A stretch of DNA of 64,000 nt from Massilia sp. Root351 (lineage in GTDB: Bacteria > Pseudomonadota > Gammaproteobacteria > Burkholderiales > Burkholderiaceae_D), in contig NZ_LMDJ01000023.1 of the NCBI RefSeq assembly GCF_001425045.1, forward strand, positions 1,214 through 65,213, given 5' to 3'. Positions 24,466 to 33,918 of the stretch are shown here, piece by piece (the stretch's first letter is position 1; every line of letters starts with the position of its first letter). The notes under the pieces are model-generated. The model saw only the letters and a list, made by a program, of their open reading frames with translations. It was not told where the DNA came from and ran no database searches. The position numbers were made by a program, and so were the translations under genes.

Positions 24466-27219
24466 TCAGAACTTGTACTGCAGGTTCGCAAACATCGAGC
24501 GGCCGCGCGGATCGCCGTAGGTCGGGTCCCAGGTCACTTCGAAGTAGCGCGACTGGTTGGTGAACGGCGGCGGCGTATCGAACATATTGATCACGCCGGC
24601 GCGCAGCTTGAGCTGCTTGGTGAACGCATAGCTGCCGGTCAGATCCCACAAGGAATAGGCCTTCACGTCGCGGTCGTTCCAGCCTGGGTCAGCGAGGCCA
24701 GGGATGTTCTGGTCGCGGTAGCTGGAGAAGAAGGTGTTGCCCAGGCTCAGATTGACGGCGCCCAAGGTCCAGTCGACATTGAGCTTGTGGCGCCAGCGCT
24801 GCACGGCCTTGTCGTCGCGGAACACGCCCAGGCCATCGGCCATCGGCGAATTGGGATCGGACTGGAACTTGTACTGGGTGATCAGCGTACCGTTCAGGCT
24901 GGCGCTGAAGCGGCCCAGCGAAGTAGCGTCGCCATACCAGTTCAGCGCAATATCGAGACCGGAGGTGTTGAGTTTGCCCCGGTTCTCCTTCTTGAACTGC
25001 AGGTAGGACACGAAGCCATCCTCGTCACGCACCACGATTTCCGGATCGTTGTAGTAGATCGGGTTGTCGAACACGGTCTGCTCGCCGATTTCCGAGATGA
25101 TGTCGGTCTTGCGGATGATCCAGTAGTCCAGGCTGGCGTTCCAGTTCCTGTTCGGCTCCAGGACCAGGCCGGCCGAGAACTGCTTGGATTTTTCCGGCTT
25201 CAGCAACGGGTTGCCGTAACGGTCCAGATCGAACTGGGCAATTTCGCCCGACACCGGGTCGTTCACGAAGCTGGCCGTGGTGCCCGAACGCACCGGCAGG
25301 AACAGTTCGGCGATCGACGGTGCACGGAAGCCGGTGCCGAAGGAGGCGCGGCCCAGCACCGCCTTGTTCGGACGGTAGCTGATGGCGACTTTCGGATTGG
25401 TGGTGGTCAGTTTCGGCGTGGTGACATTGGTCAGCGGATCATGCACGCCCTTGTAGCGGTCGTGGCGGATGGCGAACTGGCCTTCCCATTCCTTGCTGAA
25501 CGGCGCGTTGATCTCGGTGTAGATGCCGGCGATGTCGCGCGAGTTGGACGAGTCGGCCAGCAGTTCGTCGGAGCTGGCGCGGTCGCCCTGCACGTCGTTG
25601 GTGCGCAGCGCGTCGGTGGAGCTGAACGCGGTCTTCTCGCGCCGCAGTTCGGCGCCCACCGCCAGCATCACATCGCCGCCGGCCAGCGCCATCAGCGGGC
25701 GGGTCAGCTTGCCGTCGAAGCTGTCGCTGGTGCCTTTGGACATGCGCGCCGCGCCGTGGATCTTGATCGAGTCCATGAACTTGCGGCCCGCGTCGTCCGT
25801 GGCCGGGACGAAGGGGTTGTACTTGCCGCTGGCAATGCCGGCCAGCATTTTGCTGCGCGAAACCCAGCCGTCGATGTCCAGGTCGGTGGCCTTGTTGACG
25901 CTGTGGTTGTAGGCCGTATCGTATTCCCAGTCGCCCACCTTGCCGGTCCCGCCCAGTACGAAGCGCGAGGCCTTGCTGGTGACCTCCGAAGTGCGCCGGC
26001 CGGCGTCCGACAGGCGGAAGCGGAAGTTGACCGGGGTGGTGATGCCGGTCTTGGCTTGCAGGTCCGCCGGCAGGGAGATGCCCGTGCTGACGCCGTTGAT
26101 GGCGCCGGAGGTGGCGGGCGAGGCCGCGTAGCTGGTCTCGGCTTTGCTCAGCAGTACTTCCGCAAACAGTTGATGGTCGTCCGACGCCTGGAAGGTGGCG
26201 CGGCCGATAAAGCTCTGTTTTTTGGAGTCCGGATAGACTTCCGAGTCGCCCATGTAGTTGAAGGAACAGCCTTCCGTGCCGCCGGGGCCGAGTGGGCGCA
26301 CCACGTTCGGACTGCCGTTTACGCAGGCTTCCTTGCCGAGACTGACGCGCCGGCCCGGCGATGGCGCCCAGGTGCCGCCGGGGCCGGTGCCCTTCAGGTA
26401 GCCCGATTTATTCAGCGCCGCCAGCTGGGCGGCAGTCAGGTCGACGTTGGCGGGGAAAGAATAGCTCGACAGCTGTGGCGACAACCGGTCGGGCAGGCTG
26501 TATTCCTGCATGAACTGGCGTTGCGAGCTGGCCAGGCGGTCCGTTTGCTGCACGTCCAGCGCGCCGAACACATTGAAGCGGTCGGTGCTCAATGAACCGA
26601 AGCCGCCGGACAGCGAGGCTGACTTCTTGCCGCCGCCGCCTTCGTCCGTGCGCAGCACGTACACGCTGGCATCGCCGCCCTGGTAATCCTTGCGGGTGAT
26701 GAAGTTGATCACGCCGCCCATGGCGTCGGTACCGTAGATGGCCGATGCGCCATCCTTGAGCACTTCCACGCGCTGGATGGCGCCCGCCGGGATGTTGTTC
26801 AGGTCGACGCCGGAATTGTCGCCGGGGCTGGCGAAGTTGGCCATGCGGCGGCCGTTCAGCAGCACCAGCGTGCTCGATACGCCCAGGCCGCGCAGGTTGG
26901 CGCCGTTAAAGCCGCGCTGGCCACCCATGACGTCGCTGACGCTGGAGGCATCGGTCAGGCCGCCCACGTTCGAGGAAATCTTTTGCAGCAGTTCGGCGGC
27001 GGTGGTCACGCCGGACTTGTCGATGTCTTCCCGCTTGATGATCTCCACCGGCAGTGCCGCCTCGCCCTCGATGCGCTTGATGCTGGACCCGGTGATTTCC
27101 ACGCGCGGCATGGTTTGCGCGTAAGCGTTCAAGCCTATGCTGCCAAGTGCGAGTAATACTGCATGGGTGCAGCGGGAGCGGCGGAATGTAGACGCCTTGT
27201 GCGTGCCAGGTATTTTCAT
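24466..27219 (-). CDS. TonB-dependent outer-membrane receptor (candidate cyanophycin-peptide importer)
   Basis: The product is 917 residues from the ATG at 27219, which gives a signal peptide ending at NAYAQ. A plug domain follows (VEIIKREDIDKSGVTTAAELLQ ... NLRGLGVSSTLVLLNGRR ... VLKDGASAIYGTDAMGGVINF), then a long beta-barrel ending in F. It imports a bulky nutrient using TonB energy. It diverges from the cyanophycinase operon with dyad sequences between, so its ligand is probably a cyanophycin fragment or arginine-rich peptide. That assignment is inferred from context alone. Confidence 0.85.
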   Translation of the reverse strand: MKIPGTHKASTFRRSRCTHAVLLALGSIGLNAYAQTMPRVEITGSSIKRIEGEAALPVEIIKREDIDKSGVTTAAELLQKISSNVGGLTDASSVSDVMGGQRGFNGANLRGLGVSSTLVLLNGRRMANFASPGDNSGVDLNNIPAGAIQRVEVLKDGASAIYGTDAMGGVINFITRKDYQGGDASVYVLRTDEGGGGKKSASLSGGFGSLSTDRFNVFGALDVQQTDRLASSQRQFMQEYSLPDRLSPQLSSYSFPANVDLTAAQLAALNKSGYLKGTGPGGTWAPSPGRRVSLGKEACVNGSPNVVRPLGPGGTEGCSFNYMGDSEVYPDSKKQSFIGRATFQASDDHQLFAEVLLSKAETSYAASPATSGAINGVSTGISLPADLQAKTGITTPVNFRFRLSDAGRRTSEVTSKASRFVLGGTGKVGDWEYDTAYNHSVNKATDLDIDGWVSRSKMLAGIASGKYNPFVPATDDAGRKFMDSIKIHGAARMSKGTSDSFDGKLTRPLMALAGGDVMLAVGAELRREKTAFSSTDALRTNDVQGDRASSDELLADSSNSRDIAGIYTEINAPFSKEWEGQFAIRHDRYKGVHDPLTNVTTPKLTTTNPKVAISYRPNKAVLGRASFGTGFRAPSIAELFLPVRSGTTASFVNDPVSGEIAQFDLDRYGNPLLKPEKSKQFSAGLVLEPNRNWNASLDYWIIRKTDIISEIGEQTVFDNPIYYNDPEIVVRDEDGFVSYLQFKKENRGKLNTSGLDIALNWYGDATSLGRFSASLNGTLITQYKFQSDPNSPMADGLGVFRDDKAVQRWRHKLNVDWTLGAVNLSLGNTFFSSYRDQNIPGLADPGWNDRDVKAYSLWDLTGSYAFTKQLKLRAGVINMFDTPPPFTNQSRYFEVTWDPTYGDPRGRSMFANLQYKF

Positions 27220-27360
27220 GCGATCAGTCCTCGTAAGTGGGTATTGGTACGGAAGCAACAATCTGATGCCACCCCTCGGTGGTGATGAAACAGTTTCATA
27301 GTATGCAACATTGGCGGCTTGCGCGCGCAGGAACTTGCCGGGGTCGCTCTGGGTGAAAGC

Positions 27361-27489
27361 CATGTCGCATTTGCTATGAAAGTAGCTATCATCTGTTGCG
27401 GACTATCCACAGTGCGACATGCAATTGCCAAAGTGCGCAAATAGGAGAGGGGGGCTGGCTACAGTTGCCAGATCGATGGCAACATAGCC
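27361..27489. promoter_or_regulatory. Two dyad operators in the divergent receptor/cyanophycinase promoter
   Basis: CATGTCGCA (27361-27369) and TGCGACATG (27413-27421) are perfect inverted repeats 43 bases apart. A second dyad has TTGCCA (27465-27470) and TGGCAA (27477-27482), extended outward by GGCTA and TAGCC (27456-27489). They are likely sites for the AraC/ArgR-like regulator encoded in the operon, or for another regulator. Confidence 0.5.
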
Positions 27490-27516
27490 GCAATGCCATG
27501 GCGAAGGAGCTTGCTT

Positions 27517-28806
27517 GTGAAATCCGTGTCGATATTGCTGCTGTGTGCGGCGCAACTGGGCGCTCTATTGCCGGGTTCTGTCGCCCAGGCCGCAGAGCCT
27601 GGGCAGGCGCTGGCGTTTCAGCCTGTGGTGGGCACGGTGATACCGATGGGCGGCGCCGTGCGCTCCGACAATGAGGCGGTACGGCAGCGGCTGGTGCAGC
27701 TGGCAGGGGGCGCCGCGGCGCGGTTCGTGGTGATTCCGAGCGCATCGTCGCGTCCCGAACTCTCTGGCGCGGATGCGGTTGCGCAACTGCAGCGCCGTGG
27801 CGCCAAGGCGGAATTGCTCAAGATCGCACCGCTGTGGGCGGGCGAGACGCTGGAGTCGGCACGCCGGGCGGCGGCTGACCCCGACATCGTGGCCCGGATC
27901 CGGGCCGCCACGGGCGTGTTCTTTACCGGTGGCGCGCAGGAGCGCACGGTGGATGTGCTGAATCCGCACGGGGTGGCCTCGCCGGTGCTGCAGGCCGTGC
28001 GCGAGTTGCAGCGGCGCGGTGGCGTGATTGCCGGCACCAGCGCCGGTGCGGCCATCATGAGCAGCACCATGTTCCGCGATGCGCTCAATCCGGTGCAGGT
28101 GATGAAGGGCGTGATGCGCGACGGTAAGGAAATCGACCGGGGGCTGGGCTTTGTTGGCGACCAGCTGTTCATCGACCAGCATTTCATCAAGCGCGGCAGG
28201 GTGGGGCGCATGCTGGCGCTGATGCTGGCGAAAGGGTACAAGGTCGGCCTCGGGGTGGACGAGAATACCGCGGCAATTATTCACGGCAGCGAAATCGAAA
28301 TTGTCGGCAGCAGCGGCGCGCTGTTGCTGGACTTGCGCCAGGCCACGCAGGAGGCGGGGCCGGTGAACGTGCGCAATGTGCGCATTTCCTATCTCGACAA
28401 TGGCGACCGCTATGACCTGGCCAAATTGCAGGGGCAGGTGCTGGCGGCGAAACTGGCCAGGGGCGAGATCAAGTTCCGCCAGCCTGGCTTTGCCTCGGAC
28501 CTGGAGAATATCCGGCCCGCCTATACCGACATCCTCGGTGAAAACACCATGCTGCGCGCACTGACGCAACTGGTGGACGGCCCGCGCGATCATATCCGGG
28601 GCATCGCTTTCGACCTCGAGCAGTTCCCCGATGCGGTAGTGGCCGATCCCGCCCCTGAGCTCGGTTTTGAGTTCATCCTGCGGCGCGATGAACGCACGCG
28701 CGGCTGGGATAGTGCCGGACTGGACGACAATGATTACTCGATCTTCGATGCGCGGCTCGATGTGCGGCCGGTACGCCTGAAGACGCCTTTTTATCAGGCG
28801 TGGTAA
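27517..28806 (+). CDS. Secreted cyanophycinase (S51 family)
   Basis: The product is 429 residues. I chose the GTG at 27517 because AAGGAG ends seven bases before it; the ATG at 27493 lies next to the dyad and has no site. A signal peptide is followed by a peptidase S51 domain with GTSAGA (nucleophile S175) and FTGGAQERTVDVL. It would hydrolyse cyanophycin, an Asp-Arg polymer, to beta-Asp-Arg dipeptides outside the cell, as in CphE-type enzymes. The C-terminal 130 residues exceed the minimal CphB length. It overlaps the next gene by one base. Confidence 0.85.
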   Translation: MKSVSILLLCAAQLGALLPGSVAQAAEPGQALAFQPVVGTVIPMGGAVRSDNEAVRQRLVQLAGGAAARFVVIPSASSRPELSGADAVAQLQRRGAKAELLKIAPLWAGETLESARRAAADPDIVARIRAATGVFFTGGAQERTVDVLNPHGVASPVLQAVRELQRRGGVIAGTSAGAAIMSSTMFRDALNPVQVMKGVMRDGKEIDRGLGFVGDQLFIDQHFIKRGRVGRMLALMLAKGYKVGLGVDENTAAIIHGSEIEIVGSSGALLLDLRQATQEAGPVNVRNVRISYLDNGDRYDLAKLQGQVLAAKLARGEIKFRQPGFASDLENIRPAYTDILGENTMLRALTQLVDGPRDHIRGIAFDLEQFPDAVVADPAPELGFEFILRRDERTRGWDSAGLDDNDYSIFDARLDVRPVRLKTPFYQAW

Positions 28807-30146
28807 TGCGGCCGGGCCACTGGGTCGCCAGCCTGCTGCTGTGCAGCCACTGCCTCTGCGCGGTGGCGCAGTCGGCTGCGCCGGCCCCCTATCACACGCA
28901 GCTCGACGCTGCGGCGGCGAACGTGCTGCCGGAAGTGGTGCGTTGGCGGCGCGACCTGCACGCCCATCCCGAACTGGCGTTCCAGGAGCGCCGCACAGCG
29001 GATCTGGTGGCGAAGGAACTGAGCCGCATGGGCTACGAAGTGACGCGCGGCCTGGCCGGGACGGCCGTGATCGGCTTGCTGACGACGGGGCGTCCGGGCC
29101 CGGTGGTGGCCCTGCGCGCCGATATGGATGCCTTGCCCGTGACGGAGGAGACCGGCCTGCCGTTCGCTTCGCGCCAGCGGGTGCAGTCCGGCGGCCAGGA
29201 GGTCGGGGTGATGCATGCCTGTGGCCATGACATGCACGTGGCCATGCTGCTCGGTGCGGCGCGTGTGCTGGCCGGGATGCGCGGGCAGTTGTCGGGCGCC
29301 ATCAAGCTGGTGTTCCAGCCGGCCGAGGAGGGCGTGGCCAATCAGCCGAATGGCGCCGAACGGCTGGTCCAGGCGGGTGTGCTGGACAACCCCAAGGTCT
29401 CGGCCATGTTTGCGCTGCACGTCGGCATCACGCCGCAGCCCACGGGAACCATCTCCACCCGCGCGCGCGGGCTGATGGCCGGCGGCGATACCTTCGAGAT
29501 CGTGGTGCAAGGGCGCCAAACCCATGGCGCCCTGCCGTGGAACGGGGTGGATCCGGTCGTGGTGGCGGCGCAGATTGTGCTGGGGCTGCAAAGCATTGTC
29601 AGCCGCCAGACCGACCTGACGGTTGCACCGGCCGTGATCACGGTTGGCACCTTGCACGCTGGCCAGCGGCCCAACATCGTGCCCGGCGAAGTCAAAATGA
29701 GCGGCACGATACGCAGCTTCGATCCGGCCGTGCGCGAGCAATTGCTGGTGCAGGTCAAGCGGACGGCAGAGCATCTGGCGCTATCGGCCGGCGCCACGGC
29801 GGCAGTGCGTTTCGATCCCGGATATCCGGTCACATGGAACGATCCCGCGCTGACGGAAAAAATGCTGCCCAGCCTGCGCCGCGTGGCGGGCGCGCAGTTG
29901 CTGGGCGACGCCGCGCCGAGCACCACATCGGAAGACTTTTCCTATTACAGCCGGCACGTCCCGTCCCTGCTGTTTTTCCTCGGCGCGAATCCTCCCGGCG
30001 CCGATCCGGCACTATGGGCAGCGAATCACTCGCCGCGTTTTAATCCGGATGAGGCGGCCATGCTGACGGGGGTACGCGCGCTCGCCAGTCTGGCCGCCGA
30101 CTATTTAACTGGTAAGCTGGGGACGGGCGCAGCTTTAGGAAAATAA
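28806..30146 (+). CDS. Exported M20D amidohydrolase
   Basis: The product is 446 residues. The ATG shares a base with the upstream TAA. A signal peptide ends near AVAQ. Metal-binding residues lie in HACGHDMHVAMLLG and in PAEEG, with RRDLHAHPELAFQE near the N-terminus, as in hippurate/N-acyl-amino-acid amidohydrolases. In this operon it may split acyl-amino acids or dipeptides released by cyanophycinase; isoaspartyl dipeptidase activity would be expected but is not proven for M20D. Confidence 0.8.
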   Translation: MRPGHWVASLLLCSHCLCAVAQSAAPAPYHTQLDAAAANVLPEVVRWRRDLHAHPELAFQERRTADLVAKELSRMGYEVTRGLAGTAVIGLLTTGRPGPVVALRADMDALPVTEETGLPFASRQRVQSGGQEVGVMHACGHDMHVAMLLGAARVLAGMRGQLSGAIKLVFQPAEEGVANQPNGAERLVQAGVLDNPKVSAMFALHVGITPQPTGTISTRARGLMAGGDTFEIVVQGRQTHGALPWNGVDPVVVAAQIVLGLQSIVSRQTDLTVAPAVITVGTLHAGQRPNIVPGEVKMSGTIRSFDPAVREQLLVQVKRTAEHLALSAGATAAVRFDPGYPVTWNDPALTEKMLPSLRRVAGAQLLGDAAPSTTSEDFSYYSRHVPSLLFFLGANPPGADPALWAANHSPRFNPDEAAMLTGVRALASLAADYLTGKLGTGAALGK

Positions 30147-30149
30147 AGC

Positions 30150-31160
30150 ATGGGGAATCTCTATTCCGTTTCGTTGGTCTTGCTACCCGGCTTCTCGCTG
30201 TTCACGCTGGGGGCGGTGCGCGCGGCGTTCACCGCTGCCAATCAGGTGGAAGGGGAGCCCTTGTATCGCTTGCGTCAATTTAGTCCGGAAGGCGAAGCGG
30301 TCTCGTCCCAATGCGGCCTCACGCTGGCGGCGGAACCGCTGGCCAGGTTGCATGTGGAGCAGCCCGGCCTGCTGTTGCTGATCGCGGGCGAGCGCACCGA
30401 CGAGCGTCTGGGCGACCAGGCCAGCCACCTCCTGGGACAGCAGTTGCGCCGCCTGGGACAGGACACCGTCTGGGTCTTGGGTGCCTGCGGCACAGGCGCG
30501 CAAGTGCTGGCGCAACACGGACTGCTCGATGGCTACCGGGCCGCGATCGACTGGCAATTGCACGCCGAGGCGGCGCGGCGCTATCCCGCCACGATGTTCA
30601 CGCCGGGGCTGTACGAAATGGACCGCAACCGCATCAGTGCCGGTGCCGGTGCTGCGGCGATCGATTTGTTGCTGCACTGGCTAGGCAAGCGCCACGGCAG
30701 CATGTTTGCCGCCGAAGTGGCGGTCGCGCTGGGGCTGGACAGGTTGCGCGGCGGCGACGAGCGCCAGCCCGTGCCCGCATCGGCGCAGCCGGCGGTGGGG
30801 TCGACACGGCTCAAGGATGCGCTGGAACTGATGGCGGCTAATCTGGCCGAACCGTTGCAGACAGAAGATATTGCGCAACTGGTGGGGGTGTCGCGCCGCC
30901 AGCTCGAGCGCCTGTTCCGCCAGCACCTGGATACCTTCCCATCCCGCTACTATCTGGAATTGCGGCTCAAGCACGCCCGCCGCCAGTTAAAGCAGACCAC
31001 GTTGTCGATCCAGCAGGTGGGGCTGGCCTGCGGATTCACCTCGGGCTCGCATTTTTCCACCACCTACCGTAATTATTTTGGTTGCACTCCGCGGGAGGAG
31101 CGTGCCCGGCACACCATGCCGCTAGTGGAGGTCAATAACGCCGGAGAGGAGATGGAATGA
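30150..31160 (+). CDS. GlxA/ArgR-type AraC-family regulator
   Basis: The product is 336 residues. The N-terminal DJ-1/PfpI-like domain (1-190) has a GACGTGAQVLA elbow. The C-terminal AraC DNA-binding domain (about 225-325) has two helix-turn-helices, with QLVGVSRRQLERLF and VGLACGFTSGSHFSTTYR. This architecture is that of Pseudomonas ArgR, which activates arginine catabolism. It lies inside the cyanophycinase-AstA operon and overlaps the next gene by ATGA, so it probably senses arginine and controls the operon. Confidence 0.8.
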   Translation: MGNLYSVSLVLLPGFSLFTLGAVRAAFTAANQVEGEPLYRLRQFSPEGEAVSSQCGLTLAAEPLARLHVEQPGLLLLIAGERTDERLGDQASHLLGQQLRRLGQDTVWVLGACGTGAQVLAQHGLLDGYRAAIDWQLHAEAARRYPATMFTPGLYEMDRNRISAGAGAAAIDLLLHWLGKRHGSMFAAEVAVALGLDRLRGGDERQPVPASAQPAVGSTRLKDALELMAANLAEPLQTEDIAQLVGVSRRQLERLFRQHLDTFPSRYYLELRLKHARRQLKQTTLSIQQVGLACGFTSGSHFSTTYRNYFGCTPREERARHTMPLVEVNNAGEEME

Positions 31161-32182
31161 AGCATCTGGACTACCTGTTGCGTCCGGCAACCCTGGATGA
31201 TCTCGACGTCATGGAAAAATTCTCCAAGGCGGCGGCATTCAGCATCCGTACCCTGAAACCCGACCGTGCCCGCCTGGCGGCGCGCATCGAACGGTCGCTG
31301 CTGGCCTTTGCCGGCAGCGAAGCGCCGAACGGCGATGAGATTTACCACTTTGTGCTGGAGGACATGCGGGCCGGGCGGGTCGTTGGCACCAGCGGCATCG
31401 TCGCCAGTGCGGCCGCGAATGGCCGCTTCTACTGCTACCGGAACGAGTTTCTCGCCCACGGCAGCGAGGAGCTGGGCATCACCAATCGCGAGCACACCTT
31501 GCGGCTGTGTGAAGAGCTGTCCGGCCACACCTTGCTCAGTTCGTTCTACATCGAGCCCGAATACAGTGCAACGCTGGCGCCGCAACTGCTATCGCGCGGC
31601 CGGCTGCTGTTCATCCGTAACTACCCGCAGCTGTTCGCAGAGCGGATAGGCGCGGAAAATCCCGGCCTGTGCGATGACGGGGGCAACAGCCCCGTGTGGG
31701 ACGCGCTCGGGCACCGCTTCTTCAAGATGCCCTTGCTTGAGGCCGAGCAGCGCACGGGCGGGCGGTCCAAGAGTTTTATCGCCGAGCTGATGCCGCGCAT
31801 GCCGGTGTATGTGTCGCTGCTGTCCAAGGAAGCCCAGTGGGCCATGGGGCAGCTGCATCCGGATGCCGAACTGCCGTTCGGCATCCTGGTAGCGGAAGGG
31901 TTCGACGTCGATTCCTACGTCGACATCTTCGACGGCGGACCGATCGCGGAAGCGCGTGTCGCCATGCTGCGCTCCGTGGTGTCGGCGCTCAATGTGGCGC
32001 TGCGTGGCGATGCGGGTGCAGAGGGCGAGGCCTGCCTGGTCGCCAATATGGAACGCACGGGCTTCCGCGCGACGCTGGCGCAGGGCAAATTCCTCGACGA
32101 TGCCTTGCAGATGGCGCGCCCGGCGATCCAGCGGCTCGGGCTGGCCGAGGGGGCGCGCGCCTGTGCCGTGCGGGTGACTTGA
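31157..32182 (+). CDS. astA: Arginine N-succinyltransferase
   Basis: The product is 341 residues, the normal AstA/AruF length. RPATLDDLDVMEKFSK at the N-terminus, FYCYRNEFLAHGSEELGI and SSFYIEPEY are family signatures. It transfers succinyl-CoA to arginine, the first step of the succinyltransferase pathway. The start overlaps the stop of the AraC gene. The other ast genes are not in the window and must be elsewhere if the pathway is complete. Confidence 0.88.
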   Translation: MKHLDYLLRPATLDDLDVMEKFSKAAAFSIRTLKPDRARLAARIERSLLAFAGSEAPNGDEIYHFVLEDMRAGRVVGTSGIVASAAANGRFYCYRNEFLAHGSEELGITNREHTLRLCEELSGHTLLSSFYIEPEYSATLAPQLLSRGRLLFIRNYPQLFAERIGAENPGLCDDGGNSPVWDALGHRFFKMPLLEAEQRTGGRSKSFIAELMPRMPVYVSLLSKEAQWAMGQLHPDAELPFGILVAEGFDVDSYVDIFDGGPIAEARVAMLRSVVSALNVALRGDAGAEGEACLVANMERTGFRATLAQGKFLDDALQMARPAIQRLGLAEGARACAVRVT

Positions 32183-32249
32183 TGGCTTTCGGTTTGAGCC
32201 AGGCAGATCGCCGCACGGCCAACGCCGGGTGATGGCTGGGCGGGAGTGA

Positions 32250-32267
32250 GGCCTGGCCAGCCAGGCC
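32250..32267. terminator. Bidirectional hairpin between convergent operons
   Basis: GGCCTGG (32250-32256) pairs with CCAGGCC (32261-32267). It sits between the astA stop and the stop of the DadA-like gene. No T-run is present. Confidence 0.5.
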
Positions 32268-32274
32268 CTGCCGG

Positions 32275-33528
32275 TCAGCCAAAGCGGCCTGGCGCATAGC
32301 CGGCCGCATCGGTGTAAGGCGTGCCGCCGTCGATCAGGTCTGCCAGCAGGCGGGCGCTGGCCGGTCCGAGGGTGAAGCCCTGGTGGCCGTGGCCGAAATT
32401 GAACCACAGGCCATCATGTCTTCCCGCCTTGCCGATGATGGGTTTCATGTCCGCCACGCAGGGGCGGCTGCCCAGCCAGGGAGTGGATTCAACGGGCTCG
32501 CCCAGCGCAAGCAAGCCCGCCGCAGCCGCTTCGGCCAAGGCCAGCTGCCGGGGTGTGGGCGTCGCGTCGATGTCGGCGATTTCCGCACCTGTCGTGATCC
32601 GCAGTCCCTTCTTCTGCGCCGACATTACATAGCCGCGCTCCGCGTCCAGCGTGGGCACGGCGACCGTGGCCCCGTTGACATAGTGGCGGTGGTAGCCTCT
32701 CTTGACGAAAAGGGGCAGCCGGTAGCCGAGCCGGCGCGTGAACGGCCCGGCCCATGGCCCAAGCGCCACCACGGCCTGGGATGCCTCCACCCTTCCTTCC
32801 ACAGTGTCTGCTTGCCAGCCTGCGCCCGCCTGGCGCAGGCTGCCGGCATTGCCCAGCACGAAACGTCCCCCCAGCGCAGTGAAAAGCCGGGCGTAGCGTT
32901 CGACAACCAGGCTGGGGTCGCTCACGCTCCACGAATCCAGCCAGTGCACCGCGCCGGCCAGGGGGATGCGGAAGCCAGGTTCGGCGGCCTGTAACTGCGC
33001 GCCATCCATTGCGCGGAAGGCGATGCCGTACTCCCGTTCTATCCGCGCCGCATCCTTGAGCGCCTCGTCAAGCAAGCCGGCGCTTCGGTAAACCAGCCGC
33101 AAGCCCTGGCGCTGCACCAGTGCATTTGCTCCGGCGAGATCGAGCATGCGCTGGTGCTCGCTGGTGGCATGCGCGATCAGGGCGGCATAGTCGCCGCTGG
33201 CCTGCCGGTGCCTGTGCGGCGCCGAAGCGCGCCAGTATTGCCACAACTGGGGCCAGGCCGCCAGCAATCCGGCGACGTGGTAGTGCACGTCCGGCGTGCG
33301 CCCCAGTGCCGCCGCAAGAAGAAAGCGCAAGCTGCGCGGCATGGCGTAGGGCTCGACCGCCTCGCGCTGGATGACCCCGGCATTGCCGTACGAGGTTTCC
33401 AGCCCGGGAAGGCGCCGGTCCATCAGGGTCACCCTGTGTCCGCGCAACGCAAGCTCCAGCGCGGCGCAAGTGCCGACTATGCCGGCGCCGATGACCAGTA
33501 TGTCCTTGCTCGTCCCGTCCGCAGCCAC
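32275..33528 (-). CDS. DadA-like FAD-dependent D-amino-acid dehydrogenase
   Basis: The product is 417 residues with a GTG start preceded by GGAG. The FAD motif ILVIGAGIVGTCAALELALRG lies near the N-terminus, and SYGNAG and NFGHGHQGFTLGP are typical of DadA-type DAO enzymes. It oxidises D-amino acids to imino acids at the membrane or in the cytoplasm. RidA, encoded just upstream, would speed hydrolysis of the imine. It is the last gene of the operon that starts near 41.5 kb. Confidence 0.8.
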   Translation of the reverse strand: MAADGTSKDILVIGAGIVGTCAALELALRGHRVTLMDRRLPGLETSYGNAGVIQREAVEPYAMPRSLRFLLAAALGRTPDVHYHVAGLLAAWPQLWQYWRASAPHRHRQASGDYAALIAHATSEHQRMLDLAGANALVQRQGLRLVYRSAGLLDEALKDAARIEREYGIAFRAMDGAQLQAAEPGFRIPLAGAVHWLDSWSVSDPSLVVERYARLFTALGGRFVLGNAGSLRQAGAGWQADTVEGRVEASQAVVALGPWAGPFTRRLGYRLPLFVKRGYHRHYVNGATVAVPTLDAERGYVMSAQKKGLRITTGAEIADIDATPTPRQLALAEAAAAGLLALGEPVESTPWLGSRPCVADMKPIIGKAGRHDGLWFNFGHGHQGFTLGPASARLLADLIDGGTPYTDAAGYAPGRFG

Positions 33529-33530
33529 TG

Positions 33531-33887
33531 TCAGCTCTCCCTGTCGGCGGCGACGACCGCGATTTCAATGCGCGCGCCGGGCACCACCAGCGGCGCGACC
33601 ACCGTGGCGCGCGCGGGCAAGACGCCGTCGAAGTGCTGGAGGTAGGCCGCGTTGAAGTCGGCAAAGTCCTCCGGATGGGTGAGGTAGACCGTGGCCTGTA
33701 CCACATCGGCCAGGCTCAGGCCCGCAGTGCCCAGCGTCGCCGCCAGGCGGCGCAGCGTCAGGCCGGTCTGCGCGGTGATGCCGTCCGGGATCTTGCCCTG
33801 GTCGTCGAAGGGCAGCTCGCCCGACAGGAACGCCAGGCCTGCGGCGCGGCGCATTTTTGAAAACGGCAGAGTTTGAGTTGTATGCAT
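33531..33887 (-). CDS. RidA-family imine deaminase
   Basis: The product is 118 residues, close to normal RidA length. The features are FLSGELPFDD near the N-terminus, a QATVYLTHPEDFADFNAAY segment, and PARATVVAPLVVPGARIEI with the conserved arginine. RidA proteins hydrolyse reactive enamines and imines from PLP or flavin enzymes. It lies two bases from the DadA-like gene and 31 bases after tryptophan dioxygenase. Confidence 0.85.
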   Translation of the reverse strand: MHTTQTLPFSKMRRAAGLAFLSGELPFDDQGKIPDGITAQTGLTLRRLAATLGTAGLSLADVVQATVYLTHPEDFADFNAAYLQHFDGVLPARATVVAPLVVPGARIEIAVVAADRES

Positions 33888-33918
33888 GATAGTCTTGTTC
33901 TAGCAGTGAAAGTGACAG

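Noticed and set aside
24406..26595. A 729-codon plus-strand open frame
   Set aside because: It lies antisense to the TonB receptor gene, has biased glycine/alanine/arginine composition and no family features. GC-rich codons simply leave the opposite strand open.
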